In this document: positions 11,173-23,407 of the stretch, piece by piece
How positions within the stretch are numbered: the stretch's first letter is position 1
Layout of the letters: every line of letters starts with the position of its first letter
Origin: Raphanus sativus
Lineage: Eukaryota; Streptophyta; Magnoliopsida; Brassicales; Brassicaceae
Direction of reading: 5' to 3'
Length of the DNA stretch: 64,000 bases
NCBI RefSeq assembly: GCF_000801105.2
Contig: NC_079512.1
Span: 29,467,848 to 29,531,847 of the forward strand
Made by a program: the position numbers and the translations under genes
Notes under the pieces: generated by a model
The model's database searches: none
Told to the model about the DNA's origin: nothing
What the model saw: only the letters and a program-made list of their open reading frames with translations

Positions 11173-14100
11173 CTATGGGCCACGGTTTCTTGATGTACGT
11201 AAGACATCCCTGGCAACCTCAATCAACTGAATAAGCGCTTCCACATCATGGAAACTAAAATCGACAACTTCCTTGATTGCAGAGACACAGTCTTTGTGCT
11301 TCGTTTCTTCAGAGGTGACAATAGTGACTGCTCCAAGAGCATGTTGGGATTTTGCCGATGCTTCCATTGCCAGATTCATACTCTCTGTCTGTATCAGATC
11401 AAAGTAAAATATCAGCTTATGCAACACAAGGACCTTAGTTCTCCATAGTACATGAGACTGATATGTTCAACTACGCACACATCAATCTTTCTCACTGATT
11501 CCCATGTGGAACTCTATGAACTTGTTCAACTAACAAACTCTAGTTCAATATATAAATTATCCATGAAAACTCTCGTACAATATATCCTTTTTTAGTGCAT
11601 CAAGTGTTGCACTAGAGATATAAGGAAAGTATTCTTTGGTCAATATATTTTGTATCAACCAATTTAAAGGACTTAAGATTTCACAAAATCAAATCCAGCT
11701 CACATTTTCATATGCTCCTAATGTATCATTCCAATAATTGATGAATATGGGGATAACTTACAACTTCTAGTAGCGGAACAAAATTTTGATGGGTTTTAGC
11801 AAGAGGGAGAAGGTTTCCAAGACCATGGGAAATACTTCTTTTTGTTTTAGCAGACTTATCAATCACTCCTTGGTGACAAAAGCTATCCACATCAGATGCA
11901 GATGATGAGGGTGATTCACCTGAAGTAACAATCATATAAACAGAATATAACTTTATACATATTTCTCTAGTTTTTTTTGTCAGATATTTCTCTAGACAAT
12001 GAAAACTACTAAAATTCTGAATTCAAAATAACATTGAAAAGAGAACTTTCAGAAAGACAAAAAAAAATCCACTCACTGATATTAGCATAAGTGCAAAATC
12101 CAAAATTTACCTTGAGGAGTCATCTGTACCATTTTCTGCAATTCATTCCATTCCCCACTCAGACTTAGACTTCTGCAATACACTACCCTCATGCAAGCCA
12201 CTTCCATACATTTATAGGCCAAAGCAGCCGCAGACATTTCTTTATTTGTTTCATATTGATGGGCACAGCTTCTGTGACAAACAAGCAAAAGTGTTCAGTG
12301 ACCACAATTCATTAACAATCTACGGCAACACCAACACCTAATTGCATTAAATTCATGAGCAGTTTCCTCAGCTATAAGGAAATGAGAAAGCACAATCATT
12401 CACTTACTCTGAGAGTTTTGCAGCAGTATGGTAAGCTTCAAAATGGCTCATCCTCCCATCTTCCACTTTCTCGGGACTGAACATTTCCAGAAGCGAAGCA
12501 CCAAATAGAAACATGAGAGCCGCGTTGAAGTTGACCTCCTTGTATTCAACATAGTCAAATCCAGAGTCCTGAGTTCATTGACATAGAAAGACATCCAAAT
12601 TAGTCGCCAAACACAATAAGATGAAAGACAGCAATGGTTCATATTAATGTTCCATCATTTGTTTAATGATAGCAGATGGAACTTTAAGCTTCAGACTACA
12701 TTAGAGGGAAGACCAAAAATCTGACCTTTAAACAGTCAGCAAGCTTTTTCAGCTTTTCAGCCTCTTGAAGAATGGCATTGACATTCTTAACCCCAGCTCT
12801 ATTTTCGAGGAACCTTTTCAGACTTGTGCAAGACAAATCACCAAAGTTTGAGGTCTGTTTACATACTTCTGGCTTTGGCTGATTCATGTTTCTCACAGGA
12901 CTATTGATAATGCCATGAGCTTGTATGCATAAAGAGCCACTACCAGTTGTTGGTTGAGGTTGGTGGTCAGGTTTCTCTTTCGATGGAGGGAGTAATCTTT
13001 TCTTTGTGGCTCGCTCTCCATCCGAAGAAGGGTACAAACCATTGTCATGACGCTTTGCTTTCCTCTCTGCTGGAGTACAATCCAGATCTTGCTTACAATG
13101 AATTTCTTCTGCTTTTACATCTCTGGAGAGTTTGTTGCCATCACCAGTCTTGATTTGCTTGGAACTTTCATTTGCCTCCTTTTCCTTCTTGATCTTTATC
13201 TGAATACCAGTGCCTACAATAATGACAAGTTGCTTTGATTTTTAAAAAAAGACTTAAAGTGCGTTACAAATGTACATCAGCTGTAAAAAGGCCACGACAG
13301 ACCTGCTGATCGCCCTTTTGCTTTCTCGTCAATCTTATCCTCAGTAAACTTTTGTGACACACCAAAGTCTGTTGATATCTGAGCAGCATTACTAGTTTTT
13401 AGCGGCAGCTTTACGTTTTTTATTTTAAGCACGTGTAAGGTACTTTTCGTAGGCTTTGCAGCATCAACCAGGATATTGCTTGAAACTCCTTGTGGCTTTC
13501 TCTCAATTAGATTAGGCAAAGAACCAGAAGTTAAAGATTGGTAGCTTTTATCAGCATTACTTGTCTCAGGACCGTAAACCTTAGTACGATGAATGGATGT
13601 AATAGCGTTTGTTGTCTCTTCCTGGCTGATGCCACAATGATTCATCCGAGGCCTACAAAAGATTTCAGGAAAGATGTCAAACTTAACCAAAAAGGACTAG
13701 TGGATGAAACAAGAAAGACGCACCAGATACAAACTGTACCATATATATTAGAAGGCGAGTGAAATGATGTAGAAACAGAATAGATTAGATACTTACAGCC
13801 AGGTTTGCATGCTACACACCCACGTATCAGGCAGCTTATCAGGGTTTTCGCTGAAGGGCAGTAGCCGCCATTTTTTACAGGTATCACATTGGGCCCAATT
13901 ATCATTGTCAAGACTAGTGGAGACAGGTGCAAGCGCAAGCGCAAAATCAACTTTGTTTGCAGTATCCTTGGAAGGCATCTTTGATAGAACTTTATCACCA
14001 TGGTTACTTTTGCTACTCTTCGGTTTCAACTTTACTGGATATGTCTTTTTCTCCTTCTCAGCATGTTTCCCAACAACCTTCATTCTGTTTGACTTAGCAA

Positions 14101-15688
14101 AGCCGACTCTAGGATCACCTTCTTCTACATCCTTTTTGATACCTTTCTGCAAGTTACTTTTTGTTGTAAACCCATCACTAGTAGAATTTATCCCACCTAA
14201 ACCACAAGTTGTGCTCTCCCTGGCTAAGGGACCAGTGGACGAAACTTTTTGCTTCTTCACCTCACCAATTGATTTAGTCTCATTCAAAGTGGTAGCGTTA
14301 AAGCAGTCAACCGCTTTCCTTTTTCTTCCACTTGGAGTCACCCCACAGACTAAAACATCAGAAAGCTTGTTCTGTGTCTGAGTAAAAGGAACCTTCCCTG
14401 CCTTGGTAACTGGTTCACTACTTAACAATGTATATCTCTTCTCCTTATCCTTCAAAATAAGCAGATATTCAGGAAGAGGAGACATCAGTAGATCCTCTGG
14501 GACAGGGAAGGCAGTCATTTCCTGTTTCATGAAGTTAAATCTTATTAAAATCAAAACCACTTAATCCACAAAAAAGAAATAGTTTTGAACAAAAGAATGT
14601 GACATATATAATCTACCTGAAGAATACGGGAGGGAGATTCACTTGTCTTCTCCAGAGATGTATGTGGGAGCATTCTGCTACCATCATCATGGCTGTTTCG
14701 GGTCGGCGAATTTGGGGAATCATCGAGACCAAGATCGTTGCAAACCATCGTAACCTTTTGAGACAAGATTTTAGAACCCATTTTGATTCGAACTCTAATA
14801 GGCTTATGATCAGTCGAATCATTGCCTGGTGCTCTTGCATCTTCTTTCTTTATGGTGGTAACCTTTCCAGGAGCTTGAGGCAAAAGGGATCCTGAAGACT
14901 GATTGGTATGGGAGTCCTGAATACTTGTTGGTTTACAAGATGTAGCAGGTAGTGACTGAAACTTCTGAACAACGTTCTGCGCAAGAAAAGAAAAACAATT
15001 TATTACTAACTCATATGTAAAGTACTTATAATACTAAAGTAACAATCAGAACAAGTACTGATCCACTAAAAGGTCTAAGATAATCCATAATAAGAACACA
15101 AATTCAAGGAGATATTTTCAAATCCAAATTTTCTCATATACCTTCAGCGGTGAGTTGTTTGGAAATCTTTGAACGTCACTAGTCACCATGGGACTCCTTT
15201 GACATGGTGGTGGCACCACCGCAGGAGGACGTTTGTAAGTGGGCAAAAATGATCCATATTTATAGACTGTTGGACCTGACCAGTCATATCATTCTATCAA
15301 ATTAAGTCTCCACCTCTCAACAGTCTCACTAAAGCCACTGATAATATTACTTACCGAACATATCCAAGGATCCCAGTTCAAATTTTTTTTGAAAGTGGCC
15401 TAGTACATTCTGTATCTTCTTGTCCTTCAAAACACAAACAAACCAAAAAACAAAGGCTTTTATTTCAACAATGCAGCAACATAAATATAATACGATCAAG
15501 AGGCAGCACTCAGAAGAATCTTAACTATTCAACATAACATAATTAATTAACACAGGGAACATTATTTTTAATGGAAAAAAAACTAGTAAACGAGAATGAA
15601 GGCTCACAATGTAGGAGAGATCAAGGTCAAGATCAACATTAGCAGAACACTTAAATTCTCCTTCTTCAAGTTCATAACTTTCTCCCAT
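11173..15688 (-). CDS. CW-type zinc-finger protein, 11 exons, 967 residues
   Basis: The exons, all with GT-AG borders and continuous frame, are 15688-15608, 15424-15355, 15275-15142, 14976-14617, 14521-13797, 13652-13303, 13213-12726, 12568-12408, 12271-12111, 11919-11762 and 11388-11173. The protein starts MGESYELEEGEF. It carries KYGSFLPTYKRPP near residue 75 and a basic, low-complexity middle. The CW finger at about 423-463 has Cys427, Cys430, Cys451 and Cys463 and tryptophans 424, 433 and 449. A helical C-terminal region (about 690-960) includes LKRFLENRAGVKNVNAILQE. CW domains read methylated histone H3 lysine 4, so a nuclear chromatin role is likely; the finger has all zinc ligands. It matches the At4g15730 type in sequence and position. 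The finger is split by intron 5, a hallmark of this plant family. No defect is seen. Confidence 0.93.
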
Positions 15689-17782
15689 TCTCAATAACCA
15701 CCAAAACACTCAACTCTCTGCCCGCCTACAAACCGTCTCGAAAATCCAACATCGGCCACACACACACAACACACAGAAACTGAAATTATAAACAGTCAGA
15801 TTATCCTCGTAAAGCCCTCAACTTTTTTCAATCTCCAACCACAAAGTTCTGAGTTTTTGATTGTTTGCAAACAAACAAACAAAAAACGCGTAATTTAATC
15901 GCTTAATCCCGTTATTAAAAAACCCGAACCAACGATCAGAGACGTTTGGAACGATTTTCGATCACTGAGTCGAGTTGGGAACCCGAGTCGAAAACCGAGG
16001 AGGCGGCGAAACAAGGTTTTACGAAACGTTCGCCACTTCCCTTTTGCGTCTCCGTGTTTTTATTGCAAGACAAAGACGCAAACCAGAAGTGTTGTGTTTC
16101 TTTTGGAGGGTTCTTCTTTGGTTTAATGATTTTAATCTATTTATTTTACAATTAATTTTTCTGTTTGCCTTTTTTTCTTTTTTTTCTTCGTTTCTTTTCA
16201 TTTAAAGCTACACAGATATTTACATGTTGTACCCCTATTATTTCGTAGAATTTAACGTTCATAACCTGCTATTTTAAAATAGACAAGACACCCCATATTT
16301 TCTTAAGCGTATCGTGTTGTTATTAGCCCCTTCCTTTCCTGGGTCTAGAGGCCCATTATATTTGATGCCACTCCATCCCTAGTATATGAATAACATCCTA
16401 AATGTTTGGGTCATCTTGGTATAAAAAAGAAATACCATTCTCTATTCCAAACAACACAATTTATATTGTAAGAAAGTAATAGTCATTATCGTAATAAATA
16501 TAATTAATAATACCATAAGTAGAGCAATCTCCATTAAATTTTTACTAATCTCTTGTATATTAAAAGAGAAATAACTTTAAGTCAGTAATCTTTCTATCAA
16601 TGCTGAGGTGGGTAGCCCTTTTCACCTATAATATTTAACAACCTTTTGGTTATAAAGTATAATTTACAAGAGTCTGCTACTCAAGCACTATTTTGTCCGA
16701 GGCACATTTAATGCTTACATTTATTCGATCCTTCACAAAGTTATTAACGTGGGATTATTCAACAGACTAACTCACCAAAGGATCCATAATAGCAAACTTC
16801 AAATATTCATATCTCAAATGGTACGACTCATTGATATCAAATCTATATTCATTTCCAACATACTTTCAGACCAACCTAATCACTAAGTCAACACAAATAC
16901 ATTTATTGTCAACTTACTTTCAGATATATTTAGGGAGAGGGCAAAGTGAAAACAAACCGAACGAACCAAACCGATCCGAACACAAACCAATCCGAATCAA
17001 ATCAAAATATATGTCTAAATCATTTGGTTCAAAATTTTATCATCTAAATAGTTCAATTTAGTTTGGTTTTAAATCGAACCAAAAATATTAAATATATACT
17101 AATAATATTAAGATAAAATGTGTAACCATTTGACATAAACAACTAAACATAATTTTTATATATATTATTTTTAAATGAATATAATAGACATAACTAAAAT
17201 AAAATAAAAATATATATAAATTTCATACATTAATATTAGATCTGAAAAAAATTACTTATGATATTTATATTAGATTTGAAGATAATAATATAGAATTATT
17301 AGATTACATATTTTACATGTTTATTACATTGTGATGTTTGGATTTACATTTAAATATAAAAAATGATGATTTAGTGTTAAATGGTGCATAAAAACCATAT
17401 ATGTAGTTCTAGTTTTTTAGCTTTTTTGTTCAAGTGTTTTAGTTTTTTAGCTTAATGTATATTTTATTATAATAAATATTTGTGTGGTTACAGAAGAAAC
17501 ATTGTAAATAATATGGTAATGCTATGTGTTGTAGTTTTTTCTAGTAAAAAAAGATATATATTCATATGTATCTTGGGAAGACTTCTGGTGGTGGGAAATG
17601 TCTACAAACCAATGAAATACATATACTATCTCATGAACCATGTCAAATCATAAAATTCCCATGGAAGTAAAGAAGTGAAGGAAACAAAAACACAGAAGCC
17701 TGCCAAACTGAACAAGCGAAACAAAACAATGAAAATAAAATTCAGAAAACTCTAATGGAATTTAAATAAAGCCGATCAGGCA
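15689..17782. other. CW-gene promoter and AT-rich spacer
   Basis: The first few hundred bases (about 15690-16050) are the likely 5' leader and promoter of the CW gene, with ACACACACAACACACA and CAAACAAACAAAC tracts. Beyond 16200 the sequence is AT-rich. About 16935-17080 has degenerate GAACCAAACCGA repeats of a common Brassicaceae type. Open frames here (such as plus 15946-16205) have no family resemblance. Confidence 0.5.
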
Positions 17783-19362
17783 TCAAGCCTCATACATGGT
17801 TACTTCATCGGACATCATTTCACCCATTAAAGCCCCACCTATTACTCTTCCCACAAACGCCGCCCCTAGTCCTAGCGCCGCAGTACTCCCTCCTTGTGGC
17901 TTCATTGCCGGTTTTTGGCTTTGTGTTTGTGGCTCTGGTTGTGTTGGTTGTTGCGTTTGTGGAAGCTGGTGCAGCTGTGGTTGCGGCTGCACTTGCTGTT
18001 GTGACGGACGGTATTGCTGGTATGAAAGTGATTGTGTATGCATTGTGGGTGGTAGAGTGGTTGGTTTTGAGATTGCGGCTTATGTGGCTGCGTTGGTGAA
18101 TATTGTTGGTATCCTTGTGACTGATGTGGTTGTGTATGCACTAGTGGCTGGTGGAGAGGCTGAGGTTGAGGCTGCGACTGATGATATTGTGGTGGCATAT
18201 AAATTGGTAACTGACCGTTGCTTTGTACAGCATTTGCTCCGGGTTGAAAAACTGTGTAACCCGAGGTTCCTTGAATAGGATACATAAAAAACGGTTGGGG
18301 AGCTTGCTCCGCAAGAAACTTATATGTGAAGCTCAATGTTCCTTTTCTCCCTGAAGAAACCTTCACATCCCGGGTCATCAAACTCATGCCGTCGTCATCA
18401 TCACCGTTAGATGGCATAGGAGACGGTGGGTTTAATCCATAAAGCTCCTGCAACGAGACTACGACCTCACCAACGCCTTTTTCCCCAAGTAACGCTCTCA
18501 CGCCGATTAGTTTCACAATGAGGGTCAAACGTCCCTCTTGAATTAACTTCTCGTCTAGACAAAACTCAACTTCGTGGTCCCATTTCGGGTTTCTGTAGAT
18601 GCAATAGGCGACAGGGGTATTAGCTGTATCTTTAATTCGTGTCTTACCCACGGATCATAACCGAAGCGTATACGTTCATGTCGTTACCTATGCTGACACT
18701 TCTTATGTCTTTAGCGGATTTGATCACAAGCATCAGTTTCAGTTTCCGCATAGTGGTTTGAAACTGAGGGGAAAGCATGACAGGCTGACCTAAACTCGCT
18801 GGATCCGGATTTAGGTAAACGGGCTGACCTGAACTTGCTGGATCCGTATTTAGGTAAACGGGCTGACCTGAACTTGCTGGATCCGGAGTTGGGTGAACGG
18901 GTTGACCAAACGCAAGCGAGTAGTCCGGGGCCGAAGGAGACATATCATCAAGTGTTGCTGCCGGGTTAAACCGGTACGAGAGACTTTTAAAGGGAAAGTT
19001 AACGGTTGAACCGGATTTGAAGCAAGAAGCTCCTGAACAGAGATGGTAACTTGTCCCAAATAAAGGTCGTTTTCATCTTCTAGCCAGTAGCTAAACAACT
19101 TGACCGTGAGGGTAAACTGGACTGCTTCCTCGTCGATGGAGAACTTGACGGTGTGGTTCCACGTCGGATTGGAACATCCGTTAAAGTCAATGGGTGTCTT
19201 GGCTGCTTGTTTCTGTTGAGTAGTGCCGCCGGTGATTGAAACAACGGCGTACACGTCCATCTTGTATGTTGAATTGATATGGCTAACATCATTGGCTGAT
19301 ATGATTTTGAGCTCCAAGGTTGGATTATTCTCTCTGCCTCTTTGCAACTCCGGTGGTGACAT
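17783..19362 (-). pseudogene. Two-C2-domain (SRC2/CaLB-like) gene broken by frameshifts
   Basis: The ATG at 19362 begins MSPPELQRGRENNPTLELK and the first C2 domain runs to about 18990 (NPTWNHTVKF, DLYLGQVTISVQELL). Compared with the intact paralogue at 23408-24730, three frame changes are visible. The first is near 18985, where a non-triplet deletion follows LTFPLK. The second is near 18650, after MNVYASVMIR. The third is around 18040-18100 in the proline/glutamine-rich tail. The second C2 (NPKWDHEVEF) and a Gly/Ala-rich hydrophobic C-terminus (STAALGLGAAFVGRVIGGAL) survive in separate frames. A linker holds three 13-residue repeats (SGQPVYLNTDPAS). Functional members bind membranes through C2 and act in stress signalling. 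The position fits At4g15740. Sequencing error in three places is possible but less likely. Confidence 0.8.
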
Positions 19363-19657
19363 TTTCGGGAAGAGAATCAAGTCTTGTCTTGGAAAATTTG
19401 GCAAATGCTGAGTTCTGACAAAGATAATTACCAAGTAATGCGTTGACATATACACAAAGCATCAGAAATGTTTTGTACATATATTATATATAGACATACA
19501 GCATTAACAACAAATAGTATTATTTACATACAGGCTAATATTATGTCAACTATAAATTCTTATAAGATTAGAAACCAGCTGGAAAGAAAGTCTACTTATA
19601 TACTCATTATATTATAACTTCTTTAAAAAAAAGTTTCTTATAAAACTCCTAAGATTA
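19363..19657. other. Upstream region of the broken C2 gene
   Basis: AT-rich leader and promoter sequence of the pseudogene at 17783-19362, with no separate gene seen. Confidence 0.35.
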
Positions 19658-20447
19658 AGGGGTTGAGTGGTTTTTCCGCTACCACCCGCAAACGCAGTTT
19701 TTGTGGTTGGTAGCAGTTAACAGCATTTCAAAACAATCATACAAACCGTTATAAATCGCTTCAAACCGCTTCGAATCTCTTAAAATCAAAAGCTGGTTTC
19801 AGCTAGAGTTTGCGGTTGTGGGCGGTTACGGTTGGATAAAAAAATATTAAACTTTTTTTTTCTAAATATTTTAAACTTCAAAGTTTAAAATTTAAAATAT
19901 TATAAATAAAAATATATACACAACTTATATTAATTTAAATTCACAAACAATATAGTATTTTTTTATAAAAACTTTAAAGTAGCTATTCATCATAATTTTT
20001 AAAATTAATATACATACATATATAAACATATATACACATATAAAGATATATACATATATAAAAAAGATCCAAAATATTCTTTAAAAGTTTTGATATAAAT
20101 CTTCATAAAAATATATTAAAACTATAACTTTCAACTACTTAAAAATTAAAAAAAAACTTAATATTATTATTAATCATATTATATTAACAGTTATTATATT
20201 TTATCACAATATTATGTGTTTTTATATTTTATAATATTATAATATGTGTATATTGATAATTTATTATAAAACCGCTGTAATGTCTCATAATCAACCAGTC
20301 ACAAACATTTCGCAAACGCAACAATTTTTAAATGTTACGCCAGTCATACAAAACGCCATGTAACACTTGAAACCGCAACCACCCACACCTGTAAACTCTC
20401 GCATCCGCAACCGCAACCGCTGTGTTTGAAACAGTTAGGCCCCGACT
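19658..20447. mobile_element. Candidate hAT-like non-autonomous element
   Basis: GC-richer ends with repeated ACCGC/GCGGT words flank a very AT-rich core. The left end AGGGGTTGAGTGGTTTTTCCGC and the reverse complement of the right end (CGGGGCCTAACTGTTTC) look like imperfect terminal inverted repeats. The flanks CTAAGATT and CTAGTGATT are a weak possible 8-bp target duplication. No transposase is present. Confidence 0.45.
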
Positions 20448-20975
20448 AGTGATTTCGTGCGTTGGATCATGATAGATGAAAGAAAACATTTTGACAAAAG
20501 AAAACTATTAATTACCCAATAAACAAAATCAGTTTTTTTAGCTGACCATTCGCTTAGGGTTATTGAAATTATTGTTTCTATAAATATATACCAGTACCCC
20601 CATAATTTTTTTTCCTAAAAGTATCACCACTATCTGTTGTTGAATTACGCATTTCTATTTGGTGAATAGAAAATATATACTGTAAATGAAAATATATTTT
20701 TAAGTGTTAAATGAAAAATAATATTAATTTGTTCAGAAAAGTTAAAGATAAACTTCAGTGTGAACAAAAACAAAAAAAAATCTTTTTGTGAACAAAAACA
20801 AACTTTTTGTCACAAAACAAAAACAAAATATACAGTATATTGTTTATATTTAAATAAACTTATACATTAGTTATTGTCAAAAAAAAACTTATACATTAGT
20901 TATGCTTCTATTGAAATTATATATTTAAATTTAATTTTTAAAATTTTTATTTTACTATCTTGTTAAATTGTGTTA
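20448..20975. other. AT-rich spacer
   Basis: Low-complexity AT-rich DNA. It includes short duplicated words such as AACAAAAACAAA and a repeated TTATACATTAGTTAT (about 20867-20900). I see no gene. Confidence 0.4.
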
Positions 20976-21394
20976 CTCCGTCTGTATTACTTTAAGTGGT
21001 TTTTAAAATTTTCTATTTTGATTTAAAATAAGCAATGTTCTCATCTTTCTAAACAAAATTTAATGGTACTTGAAATTTGTAATCAATTACAAAATATTCT
21101 ATATTTTTTATTGACTGAACTAATTTTATGCTATTACTTTATTTCTTCTGTTTCAAAAAGATGCATATCCTAGACTTTTCACATATATTAAGAAAAATCA
21201 CATTAAATTTGATTGTAAATGCATTGTTTTGTGAATAACAATTTTTCATACTTTTAACCAATAAAAATCTAATAAACACTATTAACTCTTTTGAAGTTAA
21301 CAATTTTTTATTAAATAATATATTGAAAAAGTAAAAAATATATATTTTTGAAACTATTTTTTTTAGAATATGGATCTTTACGAAACGGAGGGAG
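20976..21394. mobile_element. Stowaway-like MITE
   Basis: The left end is CTCCGTCTGTATTACTTTAA and the right end is AAACGGAGGGAG, both flanked by TA (20974-20975 and 21395-21396). This is the classic CTCCCTCCGTTTC Stowaway terminus with TA target site. It is 419 bp, AT-rich and non-coding. Confidence 0.8.
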
Positions 21395-21624
21395 TATTTG
21401 TCATCACTCTATCCTGGAATATTACTTCTTTATGCTACTGGATTACATATAATATAGATAATTGAATAACTCAATCTAAATAAACTAAAATGGATGGCAG
21501 TTACTTAACTTGTAACGGAGTAGATCCATTTCACTCAACTACTTTTCCTTTGTTGTTGCAACTTTAGTATTTAAACCATTAAAGAATTTTACAGTTATTT
21601 ATATATCTTTTTTTAATCAAATAG

Positions 21625-21668
<44 letters not shown>

Positions 21669-22357
21669 TAAATAACTTCTTTTATGTTATATTTATTCTA
21701 CTAAAACATGAATATAACCTATTGATAAATACTATGTTTAACTATAAATTTCATTTATTTAAAGGATTCTTCTATCAAACTAAATTAATATTAAACAAAA
21801 ATATAATTATTAAAAAATCAAATACAAAATTTAAATACAAAAATTAATAAATACATATCCGTCCTTGAAAAGACGGATTAGAATATTGTCACGTATAAAG
21901 GAAAAGAAAGCTTATACGAGATAAGTCTTCAAAGAACATTACGTTACACAATTACAACACGTTAACACGTTTTTCTTTTCTAGCAACGGAAGCCTCTTGC
22001 ATTTAACGTTAGTCCGATAGGTTTGCTAAACAAACCCTAGGGGATGTTTTTAAGATGGTTCTATATCATAACAAGAATTAAGATGGAAAATAACATAATA
22101 TTTTCATATTTTGTATGTGTTTGTTAGATATCATGTCAAGTTCAAAAAACACAAGCAGATCACGTCATGTGTTTCTAAATTACTTTAGTTAAAAATATTC
22201 ATTCCTTTTGTAGGTTACCATTTACAAGGACAATTTATTTCATTTCTTCTCTGCATTTATTCCTTTTAATTTATTCTTGTTCATTCTTTTTGTTTATTCC
22301 CCGATCGTTCCTTATATTCTCAAATCGGTTACCAGTTAGACAATTGACTTCTCCCAA
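21395..22357. other. AT-rich spacer between C2 fragments
   Basis: It includes the TA microsatellite at 21625-21666. Otherwise AT-rich non-coding sequence with no gene seen. Confidence 0.4.
21625..21666. repeat. TA dinucleotide microsatellite
   Basis: About 42 bp of uninterrupted TA repeat. Confidence 0.95.
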
Positions 22358-22666
22358 CTAAAGGTCGTTATCTCCTTCGAGCCAATAGCTAAATAACTTG
22401 ACGTTGATGGTTAATAGACCCTCACACGCAGCTTTCTCGTTGACGGAGAACTTAATGGTGTGATTCCACGTCGGGTTGGAACCACCATCGTAGTCAATGG
22501 GTGTTTTGGCTGCTTGTTTCTTTTGAGTATAGTAGTCTCTGAGTGAAACGACGGCGTACACCTCCACCTTGGCTGTCGAATCGATGTAGCTGATATCACA
22601 GGCTGATATGACTTTAACCTCAAGAGTTGGGTTCTCTGTCGTTCTTTGCAACCGTTGGGAAGACAT
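22358..22666 (-). pseudogene. Truncated C2-domain gene fragment
   Basis: The ATG at 22666 opens MSSQRLQRTTENPTLEVK and continues through most of one C2 domain (NPTWNHTIKFSVNE, LFSYWLEGDNDL). A TAG stop then replaces the tyrosine codon that the intact paralogue has in DLYLGD. Beyond the stop LGEVN is still recognisable, after which similarity is lost. The second C2 and tail are absent. It is a partial tandem duplicate between the broken gene at 17783-19362 and the intact gene at 23408-24730. A one-C2 peptide of 102 residues could in principle be made, but loss of the last C2 strands argues against folding. Confidence 0.8.
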
Positions 22667-23407
22667 TTTGGTGGAAAGCTAGTCTCCACATGATCTTGTC
22701 TCCAAGCTAAGACAATGGTATTTAAAAATACACAACCGTGTGGACATTTTCTGAGTTACCATATTATATATGAAAGATAAGATAATATATATATATATTA
22801 TACAAAGCAAAAACCATGTTTTTTTATAAGTACCAAAAACCATGTTGTTGTAGAGTAGATCTTTATAAATTATACGTACATACCCTTTGGAAGTAATAAA
22901 ATTTCTATAGTAATTGAAATTTCATATATAGCTGGATCAATTTCTGTACATAGACTATTTCCAAAAGGCAATAAGATGTCTGTGTGGTCTGGTTTCCCAC
23001 CATTACTCACAAGACCACTTCCACACAAACAAACAAAAAAGAGAATAAGAAAGTGGCTAAAAACAAACTTAGAACATCAATTAAAAAATGAAAGTGGTTA
23101 AGAAAATTGAAATTATGAAAGTGGAAATGTTAAGACATTTGGAAAAAGTAACGGAAACTTCTTGGGAAAATGCATTTTATTAAACTTCAAGCCAATGAAA
23201 AAGCTAATGAAAAGAGGAACAACTCTTTCAAAAAAAAAAGAGGAACGACACAAATTAACTGAAAATACAAGGAGATTACTTCTTACAAATTCAGAAGGAT
23301 GAAAGTAGTCCAATGCATTAAAAAATAAGTAACATTTTATTTTCATGCCTTAATGGAGCACGAATGTCATAGCAAAAAAAAAAAGATGGAGCACGAATGC
23401 GACACAT
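22667..23407. other. Spacer between C2 genes
   Basis: AT-rich sequence with no gene. It covers the 5' flank of the C2 fragment and the 3' flank of the intact C2 gene. Confidence 0.4.

Noticed and set aside
13809..14381. Plus-strand open frame of 190 codons
   Set aside because: Antisense shadow of exon 5 of the CW zinc-finger gene, whose protein motifs are clear on the minus strand.
17796..18278. Plus-strand frame with many Cys, Gly and Val, suggestive of a Cys-rich peptide
   Set aside because: Antisense of the Gln/Pro-rich tail of the broken C2 gene; the composition comes from CAA/CAG/CCA codons read backwards.
17783..19362. Reading the broken C2 gene as an intron-containing functional gene
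   Set aside because: The shifts occur inside conserved C2 words without GT-AG pairs that would restore the frame, and the close paralogue is intronless.
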